Origin: Bradyrhizobium sp. WD16
GTDB taxonomy: Bacteria > Pseudomonadota > Alphaproteobacteria > Rhizobiales > Xanthobacteraceae
Length of the DNA stretch: 64,000 nucleotides
Reading direction: 5' to 3'
NCBI RefSeq assembly: GCF_024181725.1
Contig: NZ_CP028908.1
Coordinates: forward strand, 1,922,001-1,986,000
Part shown: positions 10,954 through 21,947 of the stretch, piece by piece
Position numbering within the stretch: position 1 is the first letter of the stretch
Layout: each line of letters begins with the position of its first letter
Position numbers and translations under genes: made by a program
The notes under the pieces: model-generated
The model's database searches: none
Told to the model about the DNA's origin: nothing
Seen by the model: only the letters and a program-made list of their open reading frames with translations

Positions 10954-12834
10954 ATGAGCGACATGCCGACCACAGCAGATGTCATCGTCATCGGAGGCGG
11001 GCACGCCGGCTGCGAAGCCGCGACGGCGGCTGCCCGCATGGGCGCGCGGACCATACTGCTGACCCACCACTTTGCCACCATCGGCGCCATGTCCTGCAAT
11101 CCGGCGATCGGCGGTCTGGGCAAGGGCCATCTGGTTCGCGAGATCGATGCGCTCGATGGCGTCATGGGGCGGGTGGCGGACGCCGGCGGCATCCAGTTTC
11201 GCCTGCTCAACCGTCGCAAGGGTCCGGCGGTGCGTGGTCCCCGGGCCCAGGCTGATCGCCGGCTCTATGCCGCCGCGATGCAGGCCGCGATCCGCGAGAC
11301 GGCCAATCTCTGCGTCGTCGAGGGTGAGGCGGACGATCTTCTGGTGGCCGAGAGGCGGGTCAGCGGCATTCGTCTCGCCGACGGCAGGGAGTTCTGTTGC
11401 GCAGCGGTGGTCGTCACCACCGGCACCTTCCTGCGCGGCCTGATCCACCTCGGCGAGCGCACCTGGCCGGCGGGCAGGGTCGGGGAGGCGCCGTCGCTTG
11501 GTTTGTCCAAGGCGTTCGAGCGGATCGGCCTCAGCCTTGGCCGTCTCAAGACTGGAACCCCGCCGCGCCTCGACGGCAGTACCATCGACTGGTCGGCGGT
11601 CGAGATGCAGCCGGGCGATAATCCGCCCGAGCCATTCTCGGTCCTGACCTCGAGGATCACGACCCCCCAGATCGAATGCGGCATCACCCGCACGACGCCG
11701 GCGACCCATGCCCTGATCCGGGCCAATGTCCATCGCTCGCCGATGTATTCCGGCCAGATCCAGAGTCGTGGCCCGCGCTACTGCCCGTCGATCGAGGACA
11801 AGATTGTCCGTTTCGGCGACCGCGACGGCCATCAGATCTTTCTCGAGCCCGAAGGGCTCGACGACACCACGGTTTATCCCAACGGCATATCCACCTCGCT
11901 GCCGGAAGAGGTCCAGCTCGGCATCCTGGCGACCATTCCAGGCTGCGAGCGCGCGCGCATGGTCCGGCCGGGCTATGCCATCGAATACGATCATGTCGAT
12001 CCGCGGGAGTTGACGCCGACGCTCGAGGTCAAGGTGATGCACGGCCTGTTCCTGGCCGGGCAGATCAACGGCACCACCGGCTACGAGGAAGCCGCTGCCC
12101 AGGGCCTCGTGGCCGGTCTCAACGCCGCGCGTCGCGCCGGCGGCGGAAACGGTATCGTGTTCGATCGCGCCGACGGCTATCTCGGGGTCATGATCGATGA
12201 TCTCGTCACCCGCGGCGTCACCGAACCCTATCGGATGTTCACCTCACGGGCCGAATACCGGCTGACCCTGCGGGCCGACAATGCCGACCAGCGCCTGACC
12301 GATCGCGGCATGGCGCTGGGCTGTGTCGGCGAGCGGCGGGCTGCAGCCCATCGCAGCAAGATGACGGCTCTGGCGGACGCCAAGGCGCTTGCCCGCGCGC
12401 TCAGCCTGACGCCCAATGAAGCGGCCCGCCACGGGTTGATGTTGAACCGCGATGGCCAGCGCCGCAGCGCCTTCGAATTGCTCTCCTACCCGGAGGTCGA
12501 CTGGACGCGGCTCGCGGCGATCTGGCCGCAGCTCGGTGCGGTCGATCCCACGATCGCCGGCCATGTCGAGATCGACGCTCGCTACGACGTCTACCTCGAC
12601 CGACAGGCCGCCGACGTCGATGCCTTCCGCCGCGACGAGGGGCTGGTGCTGAACGGGATCGATTACGGCGACGTCCCCGGCCTCTCCAATGAAGCGCGCC
12701 AGAAGCTGTCGGCCGCCAAGCCCCATACCGTGGGGCAGGCGGGTCGAATCGACGGCATGACCCCGGCCGCGCTGGCGATCCTCGCGGCCTATCTGCGGCG
12801 CCAGGCCCGCACCCGAGCCATGGCGGTGTCGTGA
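10954..12834 (+). CDS. mnmG: tRNA uridine 5-carboxymethylaminomethyl modification enzyme MnmG (GidA)
   Basis: 626 residues. MnmG is the FAD-dependent partner of MnmE, using methylene-THF, NADH and glycine or ammonium to modify U34 of tRNA. The FAD-binding [10 protein letters not shown] motif is at residues 13-22. Further signatures are [62 protein letters not shown] and [17 protein letters not shown]. It overlaps rsmG by 4 bp (GTGA), so the two are translationally coupled. mnmE lies upstream, separated only by the parS sites and hairpins. Confidence 0.96.
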   Translation: MSDMPTTADVIVIGGGHAGCEAATAAARMGARTILLTHHFATIGAMSCNPAIGGLGKGHLVREIDALDGVMGRVADAGGIQFRLLNRRKGPAVRGPRAQADRRLYAAAMQAAIRETANLCVVEGEADDLLVAERRVSGIRLADGREFCCAAVVVTTGTFLRGLIHLGERTWPAGRVGEAPSLGLSKAFERIGLSLGRLKTGTPPRLDGSTIDWSAVEMQPGDNPPEPFSVLTSRITTPQIECGITRTTPATHALIRANVHRSPMYSGQIQSRGPRYCPSIEDKIVRFGDRDGHQIFLEPEGLDDTTVYPNGISTSLPEEVQLGILATIPGCERARMVRPGYAIEYDHVDPRELTPTLEVKVMHGLFLAGQINGTTGYEEAAAQGLVAGLNAARRAGGGNGIVFDRADGYLGVMIDDLVTRGVTEPYRMFTSRAEYRLTLRADNADQRLTDRGMALGCVGERRAAAHRSKMTALADAKALARALSLTPNEAARHGLMLNRDGQRRSAFELLSYPEVDWTRLAAIWPQLGAVDPTIAGHVEIDARYDVYLDRQAADVDAFRRDEGLVLNGIDYGDVPGLSNEARQKLSAAKPHTVGQAGRIDGMTPAALAILAAYLRRQARTRAMAVS

Positions 12835-13481
12835 GCAACGTCTCCACCATCGATGCCGACCGCCGTCAGGCGCTCGCGGCCTTTCACATTTCAAGTGAGA
12901 CGGCAACGCGGCTGACGCGCTATGCCGAACTGCTGCAGCAATGGCAGGCCAAGACCAACCTGGTCGCCCCTTCCACGCTGCCGGTCCTGTGGACGCGCCA
13001 TATCGCCGATTCGCTCCAGCTGCTCGAGCTCGCGCCGGACGCCAGGGTCTGGGTCGATCTCGGCAGCGGCGGCGGCTTTCCCGGTGTCGTGCTCGCTTGC
13101 GCCCTCGCCGGGGTTGATGGCGCCATGGTCCACCTGGTCGAGCGCAACGCCAAGAAAGCCGCCTTCCTGCGCGAGGCGATCCGGGTGACCGGCGCTCGCG
13201 GCTCGGTCCATCTGGCGGATATCGAGGATTTTGTGGATAGCTTCGATGGCCCGGTCGATTGCGTCACGGCACGTGCCCTGGCTTCGCTTAACGTGCTGGT
13301 CGGCTTTACCGAACCCTTGGTGAAACGCGGCGCTAAGGCGTTGTTTCTCAAAGGTCAAGATGTAGAGTCTGAATTGACTGAAGCTACTAAATATTGGAAA
13401 CTAGCTTATCGTTTGCATCCCAGTCGCACCAGTGCGCAGGGCTGGGTCGCCGAAATCGACGAGATCGAGCGGCGGGGCTGA
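12831..13481 (+). CDS. rsmG: 16S rRNA (guanine-527-N7)-methyltransferase RsmG (GidB)
   Basis: 216 residues. RsmG methylates G527 in the 530 loop of 16S rRNA using SAM; loss gives low-level streptomycin resistance in other species. The SAM-binding [16 protein letters not shown] motif is in the middle, followed by [37 protein letters not shown] is the conserved N-terminal segment. A GTG start at 12831 overlaps the mnmG TGA. The order mnmG-rsmG-parA-parB is the classic gid-par cluster. Confidence 0.95.
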   Translation: MSNVSTIDADRRQALAAFHISSETATRLTRYAELLQQWQAKTNLVAPSTLPVLWTRHIADSLQLLELAPDARVWVDLGSGGGFPGVVLACALAGVDGAMVHLVERNAKKAAFLREAIRVTGARGSVHLADIEDFVDSFDGPVDCVTARALASLNVLVGFTEPLVKRGAKALFLKGQDVESELTEATKYWKLAYRLHPSRTSAQGWVAEIDEIERRG

Positions 13482-13516
13482 AGCCCATTCGTCACGCGTC
13501 GTCCGGATCCTCCGCA

Positions 13517-14368
13517 ATGAGCGAAATGTCTCAAGAACATCAAGAACATAATTCAGACGAGCCGCTGGATCGGCCGCGCATCATCGCGCTCGCCAACCAG
13601 AAGGGCGGCGTCGGCAAAACGACGACGGCGATCAATCTCGGCACGGCGCTCGCCGCGATCGGCGAGCGGGTGTTGATCGTTGATCTCGATCCCCAGGGCA
13701 ATGCGTCCACCGGGCTGGGCATCGATCGGCGCAACCGCGACTGCTCGACTTATGATGTGCTGATCGGCGAGGCGAGCCTGCGCGAAGCCATCGTGCCGAC
13801 CGCGGTGCCGCGCCTGCACATCGCCGCGTCGACGCTCGATCTGTCCGGCCTCGAACTCGAACTCGGCGCCGCGCGTGATCGAGCCTTCCGCCTGCGCGAC
13901 GCCATCGCCGCGCTGAACGATCAGCAGCCCGCAGGCAGCGACTACACCTATGTGCTGGTCGATTGCCCGCCGTCGCTCAATCTGCTCACGGTCAACGCCA
14001 TGGCGGCCTCGGACGCAATCCTGGTGCCGCTGCAATGCGAGTTCTTCGCCCTCGAGGGTCTGTCGCAACTGCTGCAGACGGTCGAGCAGGTGCGCTCGAC
14101 GCTGAACCCCGACCTGTCGATCCACGGCATCGTCATGACCATGTTCGACTCGCGCAACAACCTGTCCAACCAGGTCGTCGCCGACGTGCGTCAATTCATG
14201 GGCGCCAAGGTCTACGACACGATGATCCCGCGCAATGTGCGCATCTCCGAAGCGCCGTCGCACGGCAAGCCGGTGCTGGTCTACGATCTCAAATGCGTCG
14301 GCAGCGAAGCCTACCTCAAGCTTGCGACCGAAGTGATTCAGCGTGAACGCCAGCTGCGGACGCATTGA
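13517..14368 (+). CDS. parA: Chromosome partitioning ATPase ParA (Soj)
   Basis: 283 residues. ParA is the Walker-type ATPase that moves ParB-parS complexes over the nucleoid. The deviant Walker A is ANQKGGVGKTTTAINL, with both lysines. VLIVDLDPQGNASTGLG and the VLVDCPPSLNLLTVNA Walker B follow. LVYDLKCVGSEAYLKLA is near the C-terminus. ATG 13517 is chosen over an upstream in-frame start inside rsmG because it begins outside rsmG and gives a short acidic leader before the Walker motif. parB follows after 100 bp. Confidence 0.96.
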   Translation: MSEMSQEHQEHNSDEPLDRPRIIALANQKGGVGKTTTAINLGTALAAIGERVLIVDLDPQGNASTGLGIDRRNRDCSTYDVLIGEASLREAIVPTAVPRLHIAASTLDLSGLELELGAARDRAFRLRDAIAALNDQQPAGSDYTYVLVDCPPSLNLLTVNAMAASDAILVPLQCEFFALEGLSQLLQTVEQVRSTLNPDLSIHGIVMTMFDSRNNLSNQVVADVRQFMGAKVYDTMIPRNVRISEAPSHGKPVLVYDLKCVGSEAYLKLATEVIQRERQLRTH

Positions 14369-14468
14369 ACCCGCGAATCGATGCGTGCGGCGATGACGCC
14401 GCGCGCGGTGTGACTCTGGCCCGCCATGCGGAAAGTGGAGCGAGAAGTTGAATCCGAGGGAGACGGTA

Positions 14469-15350
14469 ATGGCCGATGAGTCGCGCTCGCGGCTGGGACG
14501 CGGACTGGCAAGTCTGATCGGTGATGTCGGCGGCGAAGCCGCTCATGTCGATCGGCCGCGTCCGCAGCGTCGCGTGCCGATCGAATATCTCAAGCCCAAT
14601 CCGCGCAACCCGCGCCGCAGCTTCGACGACACGGAACTCAACGAGCTCGCCGCGTCGATCAAGGAGCACGGCGTCATTCAGCCAATCGTGGTGCGCCCGG
14701 TGAAGGGCGCGCACGACCGCTTCGAGATCATTGCCGGCGAACGGCGCTGGCGCGCCTCGCAGCGCGCCGGTCTGCACGAGGTGCCGATCGTTCCGATCGA
14801 GGTCAGCGACACCGATGCTCTCGAGATCATGATCATCGAGAACGTCCAGCGCGAAGACCTCAACGCGATCGAAGAGGCGCGCGGCTATCATGCCCTCGTC
14901 GACGAGTTCAAGCGCAGCCAGGACGAGATCGCCAGGGTTGTCGGCAAGAGCCGCAGCCATGTCGCCAACATGATGCGTTTGACCAAGCTGCCCGAAGAGG
15001 TGCAGACGCTGATCTCCTCCGGCGATTTGTCCGCCGGCCACGCCCGTGCGCTGATCGGGGTGCCGGATCCGGTCGCCGCGGCAAAGCAAATCGTCGCCGA
15101 GGGGCTGAGTGTGCGTCAGGCCGAGGCGCTGGCCCATGAAGAGGGCGTGCCGGCGCGCAAGCCGCAGAAGCCGCGCTCCGCCAAGCCGGGCAAGGATGCC
15201 GACACGATCGCGCTGGAGAAGCGGATCAGCGACGCCCTCGGGCTCAAGGTCAGTGTCGAACATCGTGATCCGGGCGGTATCGTCCAGATCCGCTATTCCG
15301 ACCTCGATCAGCTCGACGAGGTGCTGCACCGGCTCGAAACCGGACGGTGA
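14469..15350 (+). CDS. parB: Chromosome partitioning protein ParB (Spo0J), CTPase
   Basis: 293 residues. ParB loads at parS and slides as a CTP-gated clamp. The N-terminal RLGRGLASLIGD is the ParA-stimulating peptide region. The CTP-binding box is the GERRWRASQRAGL segment, followed by IENVQREDLNAIEEA. A helix-turn-helix for parS is around SQDEIARVVGKSRSHVANMMRL. The C-terminal dimer domain ends in IRYSDLDQLDEVLHRL. ATG 14469 has GAGGGAGAC upstream, better than the TTG 21 bases earlier. The three parS sites recognised by this protein lie 3.8 kb upstream. Confidence 0.96.
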   Translation: MADESRSRLGRGLASLIGDVGGEAAHVDRPRPQRRVPIEYLKPNPRNPRRSFDDTELNELAASIKEHGVIQPIVVRPVKGAHDRFEIIAGERRWRASQRAGLHEVPIVPIEVSDTDALEIMIIENVQREDLNAIEEARGYHALVDEFKRSQDEIARVVGKSRSHVANMMRLTKLPEEVQTLISSGDLSAGHARALIGVPDPVAAAKQIVAEGLSVRQAEALAHEEGVPARKPQKPRSAKPGKDADTIALEKRISDALGLKVSVEHRDPGGIVQIRYSDLDQLDEVLHRLETGR

Positions 15351-15406
15351 GCTGGCCCGAACTCGCTTCGTCGTAGCCGGGCGCAGTTTTGCGGACTTTT
15401 CCTCGT

Positions 15407-16435
15407 CTATCCGCGCCGCCGCGTATTCACCGCGATCGCCATCAAAGCGCGCTGGGCGATGGCGGCGGCGAGGTCCGCTTGCCGGCGGATGTCGAAGGCG
15501 GCATCGGCGAGCTGGCCGATGATGCGCGCCAGCCGATCGGCGGACGAATTCTGCAACGCCGCTTCGACCACGCCCCGACGCGAGAAATGCAGGCGGGGAA
15601 AACCAGATTCGACCGCGGCCGAAGCGGGCATGCCGTCCTCGACCGACAGCCGCGCCTTGTGCAGCGCCGCGGCCTGACGCTGGGCTGCGAGAATGATGCT
15701 GCCCGGATAGGTGCCGGCAGCAATGGCCTTGGCGAAGGCAGCGTCAACATCGGCGGGCCGCCCGGCAAACGCCGCATCCACCGCCGCGTCGAGGGTCAGG
15801 GCGGAGGCGTCGGTGACGATGGCTATGACGTGCTCGAGCGTCACTTCGCCGGCGCCGCGGGCGTAGAGCGCGAGCTTGCGGATCTCGTTGCGCGAGGCTT
15901 GGCGGTCGCCGCCGAGAAGCAGCATCAGCGCCGAGCGCGCGTCGGAGGCGATGCGCAGCTCGAAGCTGCGCAGCTCTTCCTCGATCAGCCGGGCGATATC
16001 GCGCTCGGTGTCCGGATAACAGGCGATCGCCACCGCCGACTTGGCGCGTTCGCAGGACTTGCGCAGCGGCGCGTCCGGCCGCAGTTCGCCGGCTTCGATG
16101 ACGATACGGCAGTCTCGCGGTGGATTTTCGGCGAGGACGTCGATGCCGCTGGCGAAGGACTTCGAGCCGGCGCGGATGCGGATCGCCCGGCGGCCGCCGA
16201 ACAGCGGAATGGTATTGGCCTCGTCGACCAGGCGCGAGGGCTCGGCGGCCAGTTCATCGCCGTCGATGCGGACCAGCGAAAATGGGTCTTCGGGATTGTC
16301 GACGGCCGACGCCATCAGGGCGTCGGCGCGTTCGCGCACGAGGCCGCTGTCGGGACCATAGAGCAGGATGATGGGACGGCTCGGATCGGGCTTCGCGAGA
16401 AAAGCGTCGATCTCCCGGCCCCGCAGCGCGACCAC
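15407..16435 (-). CDS. holA: DNA polymerase III delta subunit
   Basis: 342 residues. HolA is the clamp-loader subunit that opens the beta clamp. The N-terminus has IILLYGPDSGLVRERADAL, the degenerate AAA+ nucleotide region typical of delta. EANTIPLFGGRRAIRIRAGSKSF and the C-terminal ARIIGQLADAAFDIRRQADL helix follow. It converges on parB with a 56-bp gap. It is the last gene of the minus-strand leuS-lptE-holA run, an arrangement conserved in proteobacteria. Confidence 0.92.
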   Translation of the reverse strand: MVALRGREIDAFLAKPDPSRPIILLYGPDSGLVRERADALMASAVDNPEDPFSLVRIDGDELAAEPSRLVDEANTIPLFGGRRAIRIRAGSKSFASGIDVLAENPPRDCRIVIEAGELRPDAPLRKSCERAKSAVAIACYPDTERDIARLIEEELRSFELRIASDARSALMLLLGGDRQASRNEIRKLALYARGAGEVTLEHVIAIVTDASALTLDAAVDAAFAGRPADVDAAFAKAIAAGTYPGSIILAAQRQAAALHKARLSVEDGMPASAAVESGFPRLHFSRRGVVEAALQNSSADRLARIIGQLADAAFDIRRQADLAAAIAQRALMAIAVNTRRRG

Positions 16436-16452
16436 GGGCGATGGTCCCCGGT

Positions 16453-17049
16453 TCAGGTCCCGGCGTAGAAGAACGAGGCGAGCCGGGTGGTGATGTTGTC
16501 GGCGATGGTCTTGGCGGCACGATCCTCGGCATCACGCAGGCCGCGCGACTTGGCGTAGCGCTGCTCCTGGCCGGGAATATTGTAGGACACCCGGGCGAAG
16601 GTCTGGCCCGTCAATACCGTCTTGTCGGTGGTGTTGTCCTTCAGCTCATAAACGACGTCGATGCCGTAATTCTCGACTTCGGGGAGCGAGGTGGTGTTAT
16701 CGACGATGATCGAGCTGCGGCTTGTCGTCAGCCGCATCAGCAGACGGTGGGTCGGCGGTCCGCCGACGCCATCGCCATAAAGGCTGAACATCAGGGCGTT
16801 GCGGATGTTGAGGCCGACCCGGGCCTCCCGCGAGGCGTTCGGATAATTGAGCTGCGGGATCTCGATGCCCTGCAGACGCTCGCGCAGCGCGGGCTTGCCG
16901 TCGCTGCGCTCGGCATACATCGGCTGGAAACAGCCCGCAGTGAGGGCAGCCAGAGCCGCAATGACCGCCAGCCGGCCCGCGACTTTCATCCCGGCCTGGT
17001 TCGCGCCAAGCCGGCGCAGCCCGAAACTGCGCAGTTCAAACCACGACAT
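16453..17049 (-). CDS. lptE: LPS-assembly lipoprotein LptE
   Basis: 198 residues from the longest start; ATG 16989 would give 178 residues beginning [20 protein letters not shown], a textbook lipoprotein signal peptide with lipobox LTAGC, and may be the true start. LptE forms the plug of the LptD LPS translocon in the outer membrane. The body is poorly conserved across species, and the call leans on the lipobox, size and the leuS-lptE-holA order. The longer start would overlap leuS by 14 bp. Confidence 0.82.
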   Translation of the reverse strand: MSWFELRSFGLRRLGANQAGMKVAGRLAVIAALAALTAGCFQPMYAERSDGKPALRERLQGIEIPQLNYPNASREARVGLNIRNALMFSLYGDGVGGPPTHRLLMRLTTSRSSIIVDNTTSLPEVENYGIDVVYELKDNTTDKTVLTGQTFARVSYNIPGQEQRYAKSRGLRDAEDRAAKTIADNITTRLASFFYAGT

Positions 17050-19675
17050 TCACGATCCTCTGGGGAACGACGATCAGCTTGCGCGGGGCGCCCCCGTTCA
17101 AGGCCCGTTTTACCTCATCGAGGGCCAGAACGGCAGCTTCAATTTCCGCCGTCGCGGCATTTCGGGACACTGTGACATCGGTGCGCTTGCGGCCGTTGAC
17201 CTGGACCGGGAGGGTGATGGTGTCCTCAACCAGCAGCTCCGGTTCGACCTGCGGCCAGGCGACCTCGGAGACCAGGCCGTCCTGGCCGAGTTCCGCCCAG
17301 CACTCCTCGGCGAGGTGCGGCATCATCGGGTGGAAGAGGCTGATCAGAATCACCCCTGCCTCGTGGAACGCCCAGGCGAGGTCCGGTGACGGCGTCCCAG
17401 GTCTGGCGGCCTCGGCCCTGGCCAGGGCCTCGGTCAGGGAATTGGTGAACTCCCGGATCTGGGCGAGGCAGACGTTGAAGTGCAGTTTTTCGATGCCCGA
17501 AGAGACCTTGTCGAGGGCGCCGTGCGCAGCCTTGCGTACCGCCAGTGCATCCGGACCGAAGTTCGTCGGCCGGGTGGCCGGCCGGCCGGTGCTTAGCGCT
17601 GCGACATCGGCCGTGATCCGCCACAATCGTTGCACGAAGCGCGCGGCGCCCTGAACGCGCTCCTCGCTCCAGATCACGTCGCGATCTGGCGGTGAATCCG
17701 ACAGCATGAACCAGCGCGCGGTGTCGGCGCCATAAGTGGCGATGATGTCGTCGGGGTCGACGGTGTTGCGCTTCGACTTCGACATCTTCTCAATGGGGCC
17801 GATCTCGACCGGCTCGCCGTCGGCCAGCAGCACGGCACGGCGGCCGTCGCCTTCGACATCGATGCGAATTTCTGCCGGTGCCGCATAGGTGCCGTCTGGC
17901 TTGCGATAGGTTTCGTGGACCACCATGCCTTGGGTGAAGAGGCCGGCGAAGGGCTCGTCGAGTCCGACATGGCCGGTCGCCTTCATCGCGCGGGTGAAGA
18001 ACCGGCTGTAGAGCAGATGCAGAATCGCGTGTTCGACACCGCCGATATACTGATCGACCGGCAGCCAGGCATCGGCAGCGCTGCGCGTCGTCGGCGCCGT
18101 GGTGTTGGCCGGATCGGTGAACCGCACATAGTACCAGGACGAATCGACGAAGGTGTCCATGGTATCGGTTTCACGTCGCGCCGGCTTGCCGCAGGTCGGA
18201 CAGGGCACATTTCGCCAGGTCGGGTGCCAGTCCAGCGGATTGCCGGGCCGGTCGAACTCGATGTCATCCGGCAACTGCACCGGCAGGTCCGCGATCGGCA
18301 CCGGGACGGTGCCGCAGGCCTCGCAGTGAATGATCGGAATCGGGCAGCCCCAATAGCGCTGCCGCGAGATTCCCCAGTCGCGCAGGCGGTAATTGACCTG
18401 ACGCTGCGCTACCGGCCGATTGCCGAGCGAGGTTGATTCCAGGCGCTTCGCCACCTCTTCCTTCGCATCCGCAATGGTCATGTTGTCGAGGAAGCGCGAA
18501 TTGATCATGCGGCCGTCGCCGTCATAGGCGGTGTCGGTGATGACGAAGCTTTTCGGGTCCTGGTCCTCGGGGCACACCACTGGCGTATTGCCGAGGCCGT
18601 ATTTGTTGACGAAGTCGAGGTCGCGCTGGTCGTGGGCCGGGCAGCCGAAGATGGCGCCGGTGCCGTAGTCCATCAGCACGAAATTGGCGACGTAGACCGG
18701 CAGTTGCCAATTCGGATCGAACGGATGGACCGCCTTGATGCCGGTGTCGAAGCCGCGCTTCTCGGCGGTGTCGATCGCCTCCTGGGCTGTGCCGAGATGC
18801 CGACATTCCTCGATGAAGGCAGCGAGTGCCGGGTTTGTCTTCGCCGCCGCCTGGGCGAGCGGGTGATCCGGCGACAGGGCGACGAATTTCGCGCCGAACA
18901 GCGTGTCCGGCCGGGTGGTGAAGACCTCCACCTCGCTCTCGCCTGACGGCGTCGTGGCGCCGTCGAGGGCGAAGCGGATCAGAAGCCCCTCGGAGCGGCC
19001 GATCCAGTTGCGCTGCATGATGCGCACCTTCTCCGGCCAGCGATCAAGGTGGTCGAGTGCTGTCAGGAGCTCCTCCGAATAGGAGCTGATCTTGAAGAAC
19101 CACTGGGTCAGTTCGCGCTGCTCAACCAGGGCGCCGGAACGCCAGCCGCGCCCCTCGATAACCTGTTCGTTGGCGAGCACCGTCTGATCGACCGGATCCC
19201 AATTGACCTTGGACTGCTTGCGCTCGACGAGACCGGCAGCAAGGAAATCCAGGAACATCCGCTGCTGGTGTTTGTAATAGGACGGATCGCAGGTGGCGAC
19301 CTCGCGCGACCAGTCGAGCGACAGACCCATCGAGCGGAGCTGGGCCTTCATGGTGGCGATGTTGTCGTAGGTCCACGCCTTGGGATGAACCTTGTTGGCC
19401 ATGGCGGCGTTTTCGGCCGGCATGCCGAAGGCGTCCCAGCCCATGGGATGGAGCACGTTGAAGCCGCGCGCGCGTTTGTAGCGGGCCACGACGTCGCCCA
19501 TGGTGTAATTGCGGACGTGGCCCATATGGATGCGCCCCGACGGGTAGGGGAACATCTCGAGCACGTAGTATTTCGGCCGCGGATCGTCGTTCCGGGTGGT
19601 GAAGATCGCGTGGTCATCCCACTGCCGCTGCCAGCGCGGCTCGGCTTCCCGGGCGTTATATCGGTCTCTGCTCAT
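17036..19675 (-). CDS. leuS: Leucyl-tRNA synthetase
   Basis: 879 residues, full length. LeuS is a class I synthetase charging tRNA-Leu, with an editing domain that removes mischarged isoleucine and norvaline. The HIGH equivalent is [19 protein letters not shown] near residue 42. The CP1 editing domain includes [14 protein letters not shown]. The KMSKS signature is intact in [19 protein letters not shown] 19675 gives [16 protein letters not shown], the usual N-terminus; the frame stays open 105 bases upstream. lptE follows directly. Confidence 0.97.
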   Translation of the reverse strand: MSRDRYNAREAEPRWQRQWDDHAIFTTRNDDPRPKYYVLEMFPYPSGRIHMGHVRNYTMGDVVARYKRARGFNVLHPMGWDAFGMPAENAAMANKVHPKAWTYDNIATMKAQLRSMGLSLDWSREVATCDPSYYKHQQRMFLDFLAAGLVERKQSKVNWDPVDQTVLANEQVIEGRGWRSGALVEQRELTQWFFKISSYSEELLTALDHLDRWPEKVRIMQRNWIGRSEGLLIRFALDGATTPSGESEVEVFTTRPDTLFGAKFVALSPDHPLAQAAAKTNPALAAFIEECRHLGTAQEAIDTAEKRGFDTGIKAVHPFDPNWQLPVYVANFVLMDYGTGAIFGCPAHDQRDLDFVNKYGLGNTPVVCPEDQDPKSFVITDTAYDGDGRMINSRFLDNMTIADAKEEVAKRLESTSLGNRPVAQRQVNYRLRDWGISRQRYWGCPIPIIHCEACGTVPVPIADLPVQLPDDIEFDRPGNPLDWHPTWRNVPCPTCGKPARRETDTMDTFVDSSWYYVRFTDPANTTAPTTRSAADAWLPVDQYIGGVEHAILHLLYSRFFTRAMKATGHVGLDEPFAGLFTQGMVVHETYRKPDGTYAAPAEIRIDVEGDGRRAVLLADGEPVEIGPIEKMSKSKRNTVDPDDIIATYGADTARWFMLSDSPPDRDVIWSEERVQGAARFVQRLWRITADVAALSTGRPATRPTNFGPDALAVRKAAHGALDKVSSGIEKLHFNVCLAQIREFTNSLTEALARAEAARPGTPSPDLAWAFHEAGVILISLFHPMMPHLAEECWAELGQDGLVSEVAWPQVEPELLVEDTITLPVQVNGRKRTDVTVSRNAATAEIEAAVLALDEVKRALNGGAPRKLIVVPQRIVNVVV

Positions 19676-19893
19676 GGCTGTCAGTCTTGCGGTCGAAACG
19701 GGGCCTCGGCGGCGGAAGGCGGCACCGGCTCCGAGGATTGAGGGCGCCTTTGCTTCCCGAACTTCATGGCCGGGAGCCACGCCCCCGCCCGCAGCTCGAA
19801 AAGCGGGGCACTGGTGTTTTGGGTTCTAGCGTCCGCCTGCCGTCGCAGCGAGCACTTATTTCGCGGCAACGGTGGGATGGGGTGGTCGCGAAT
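19676..19893. other. Region upstream of leuS with no gene recognised
   Basis: With the hairpin array beside it, this forms a 479-bp gap between leuS and the diguanylate cyclase gene. It probably contains the leuS promoter. A 28-codon minus-strand frame ([12 protein letters not shown]...) is present but unsupported. No terminator is recognised. Confidence 0.4.
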
Positions 19894-20075
19894 GTCAGAT
19901 CCACCACACTAGTGTGGTGGATCTGACGCTCGTATCAGCGTTGCAGCGAATTCTCCGTACGCGCGTCAGATCCAAAACCACACTAGAATCATAGCCATGC
20001 TAGTGTCCCTTTGGTTCTAACGTTCGTACGAGCGCTCGCTGCAAAGTGATACGAACGTTAGAACCAGGACACTAG
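19894..20075. repeat. CTAG-bounded hairpin doublet A'-B' with an extra half-unit
   Basis: Unit A' (19909-19986) pairs GGATCTGACGCTCGTA with the right arm GCGTCAGATCC. A 13-nt spacer follows, then unit B' (20000-20075) pairs GGTTCTAACGTTCGTA with TACGAACGTTAGAACC. To the left, 19894-19912 is a lone right arm (GTCAGATCCACCACACTAG) that shares the first CTAG and makes a 35-bp perfect palindrome around it. B' differs from the B units at 10831 and 55499 by paired changes in both arms. Confidence 0.9.
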
Positions 20076-20154
20076 GAACATGAAAGTTGATGCGGGGTCA
20101 ATGGCTTAGACGGATTGCGCGCGCCGCGGTGGTCGTTTGCGGGACACGCCGGCT

Positions 20155-21825
20155 TCAGCCGGCAAGCGACACCGGAGCGGGGAGGGCCTCTGGCAGGCCA
20201 TGGCCGACCACGCTGTTGCGGCCGCGGTGCTTGGCTGCATAAAGCGCGGCGTCGGCCGCCTCCACCAGCTCCTCAGGCCGCTGGTCGGATTGCGGCACGG
20301 CAAGGCTGACGCCGACGCTGACGGTGACGCGGCCGAAATCGCTGGTGAGGTGCGGAATCAGCATGTCCTCGATGCGCTGGCGCAACGCCTCGCCGATTTC
20401 CAGCGCCCGCGGCCGGTCGATATTGGGCAGCAGCAAGCAGAATTCCTCACCGCCATAGCGCGCGGCAAAGCCCATGGTCTCGTTGGCGATCCGGGCGAGG
20501 GCGTCGCCGATCCGGGCGAGGCAGGCATCGCCCTCGGGATGGCCGTAACTGTCGTTGTAGAGCTTGAAATAATCCACATCGATCATCATCAGTGCCAGCG
20601 GAGCCTGAAGCTGGTGCATCCTCAGCCACTCGAATTCGAGGCGGGCCTGGAACCCGCGGCGGTTGGCGAGGCCGGACACCATGTCGATCGACGCCATCAC
20701 GGTGAGGTGGTCGTTGCTGGCGATGAGCTCGCGCTCGCGTTCGGCGAGTTGGGCGGCCATGGCGTTGAAGGCGTTGGCGAGCGGCTTGAACTCGGCGGGA
20801 AGTTCGCGTGCGGTGGCGCGTGCCGCCCGGTCGCCCTGGCCGAAGCGGTTGGCCATGCCGGTCAGCAGCCGGATCGGCCGGATGATGAATTGCTCGCCGA
20901 CGAACCAGGCGCCGATCAGCGCCAGGATGGCGACGAAGGCGAGCTGCAGATAGGCCTTCTGGATGTCGCGCTTGATTGGCGCCATCAGGGATTCGTAGTC
21001 GATGCTGACGATCATGCGCGTTCCGGTGTCGGCGATCCGGGCCCAGGAGATCAGTCTCTTGCCGCGTGGCGTCGCGATGAGTGCCGAACCGGTGTCGCCG
21101 GCGGATTTGGTCGCTTCGGCGACAAGGCCGGCATAGGGCTTGCCGAATGTGTCGGGGTCGGCTGGCTGGCTCGCCAGCACCAGATCTCGACCGTCGATCA
21201 ACGCGGCCTCAACCCCAGGGCGTTCCGCCAGGCTGGTCATCAGGCCGCCAATCCATTCCATGTTCAGGCCGACCAGGATCACGGAGGGCGAGCCGGCCGC
21301 GATGGCCGAGGTCGGATAGGACGCGAGCAGAAGAGGGTGGCCGTTGAGACGGCTGATCACGAGATCGCTGAGCACGAAGCCATGGGTCTCGATCGCCTGG
21401 CGGTAATAAGGCCGGTCGCTGATATCGAGCCCGATATAGTTGGGCATTGTGGAGCACGAGATCCGACCGTTCTTGCCGACCACGGAAAGGCTGATGATCC
21501 ATGGCATTTCGATTCGGATGCTGGCGCGCAGGATAGCGCAGCTCTGGCCGGTTTGTTCCGCCGCGACCTGGATGTAAGCCGCCGAGTGCAACACGGCCTC
21601 CACGGAGGACATCACGTCGCGCTGCGCGGCGGCGGTCTGGCGGGCCAGCTTGGTCAGATCCTCGGTGGCGATACGCGTCTGATTGGCGCGCGTGTGTTCC
21701 AGGACCATGACGCGATCCAGCATCAATGGCACAACCAGGATCAGCGACAGCACCACCAGGCGCTGACGGATCCCGAAAGACGACTTGAGTCTCGACGCGA
21801 GGTCGCGGAAACTGAGGCGTGGCAT
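20155..21825 (-). CDS. Membrane-bound diguanylate cyclase (sensor-HAMP-GGDEF)
   Basis: 556 residues. It would make cyclic di-GMP from two GTP. A first membrane helix (RQRLVVLSLILVVPLMLDRVMVL) is followed by about 250 periplasmic residues resembling a Cache-type sensor, then a second helix (LQLAFVAILALIGAWFVGE). A HAMP linker (IRPIRLLTGMANRFGQGD) and a GGDEF domain with active-site GGEEF follow. The inhibitory RxxD I-site is missing: ETMG stands where it should be. No EAL domain is present. ATG 21825 (MPRLSFRDL) is preferred to a GTG 45 bases upstream. It diverges from yggS. Confidence 0.9.
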   Translation of the reverse strand: MPRLSFRDLASRLKSSFGIRQRLVVLSLILVVPLMLDRVMVLEHTRANQTRIATEDLTKLARQTAAAQRDVMSSVEAVLHSAAYIQVAAEQTGQSCAILRASIRIEMPWIISLSVVGKNGRISCSTMPNYIGLDISDRPYYRQAIETHGFVLSDLVISRLNGHPLLLASYPTSAIAAGSPSVILVGLNMEWIGGLMTSLAERPGVEAALIDGRDLVLASQPADPDTFGKPYAGLVAEATKSAGDTGSALIATPRGKRLISWARIADTGTRMIVSIDYESLMAPIKRDIQKAYLQLAFVAILALIGAWFVGEQFIIRPIRLLTGMANRFGQGDRAARATARELPAEFKPLANAFNAMAAQLAERERELIASNDHLTVMASIDMVSGLANRRGFQARLEFEWLRMHQLQAPLALMMIDVDYFKLYNDSYGHPEGDACLARIGDALARIANETMGFAARYGGEEFCLLLPNIDRPRALEIGEALRQRIEDMLIPHLTSDFGRVTVSVGVSLAVPQSDQRPEELVEAADAALYAAKHRGRNSVVGHGLPEALPAPVSLAG

Positions 21826-21947
21826 CGGTGCTGAAATTCCCTGTCCGCCGCAACCATGGGGCAGGAGCACTCAAAAAAACTTTCCGTCCTTTGCTAAAAT
21901 CCAAACGAGATTGAAACGACCTTAAAAAAGCGAGAATTGATCGCGCG

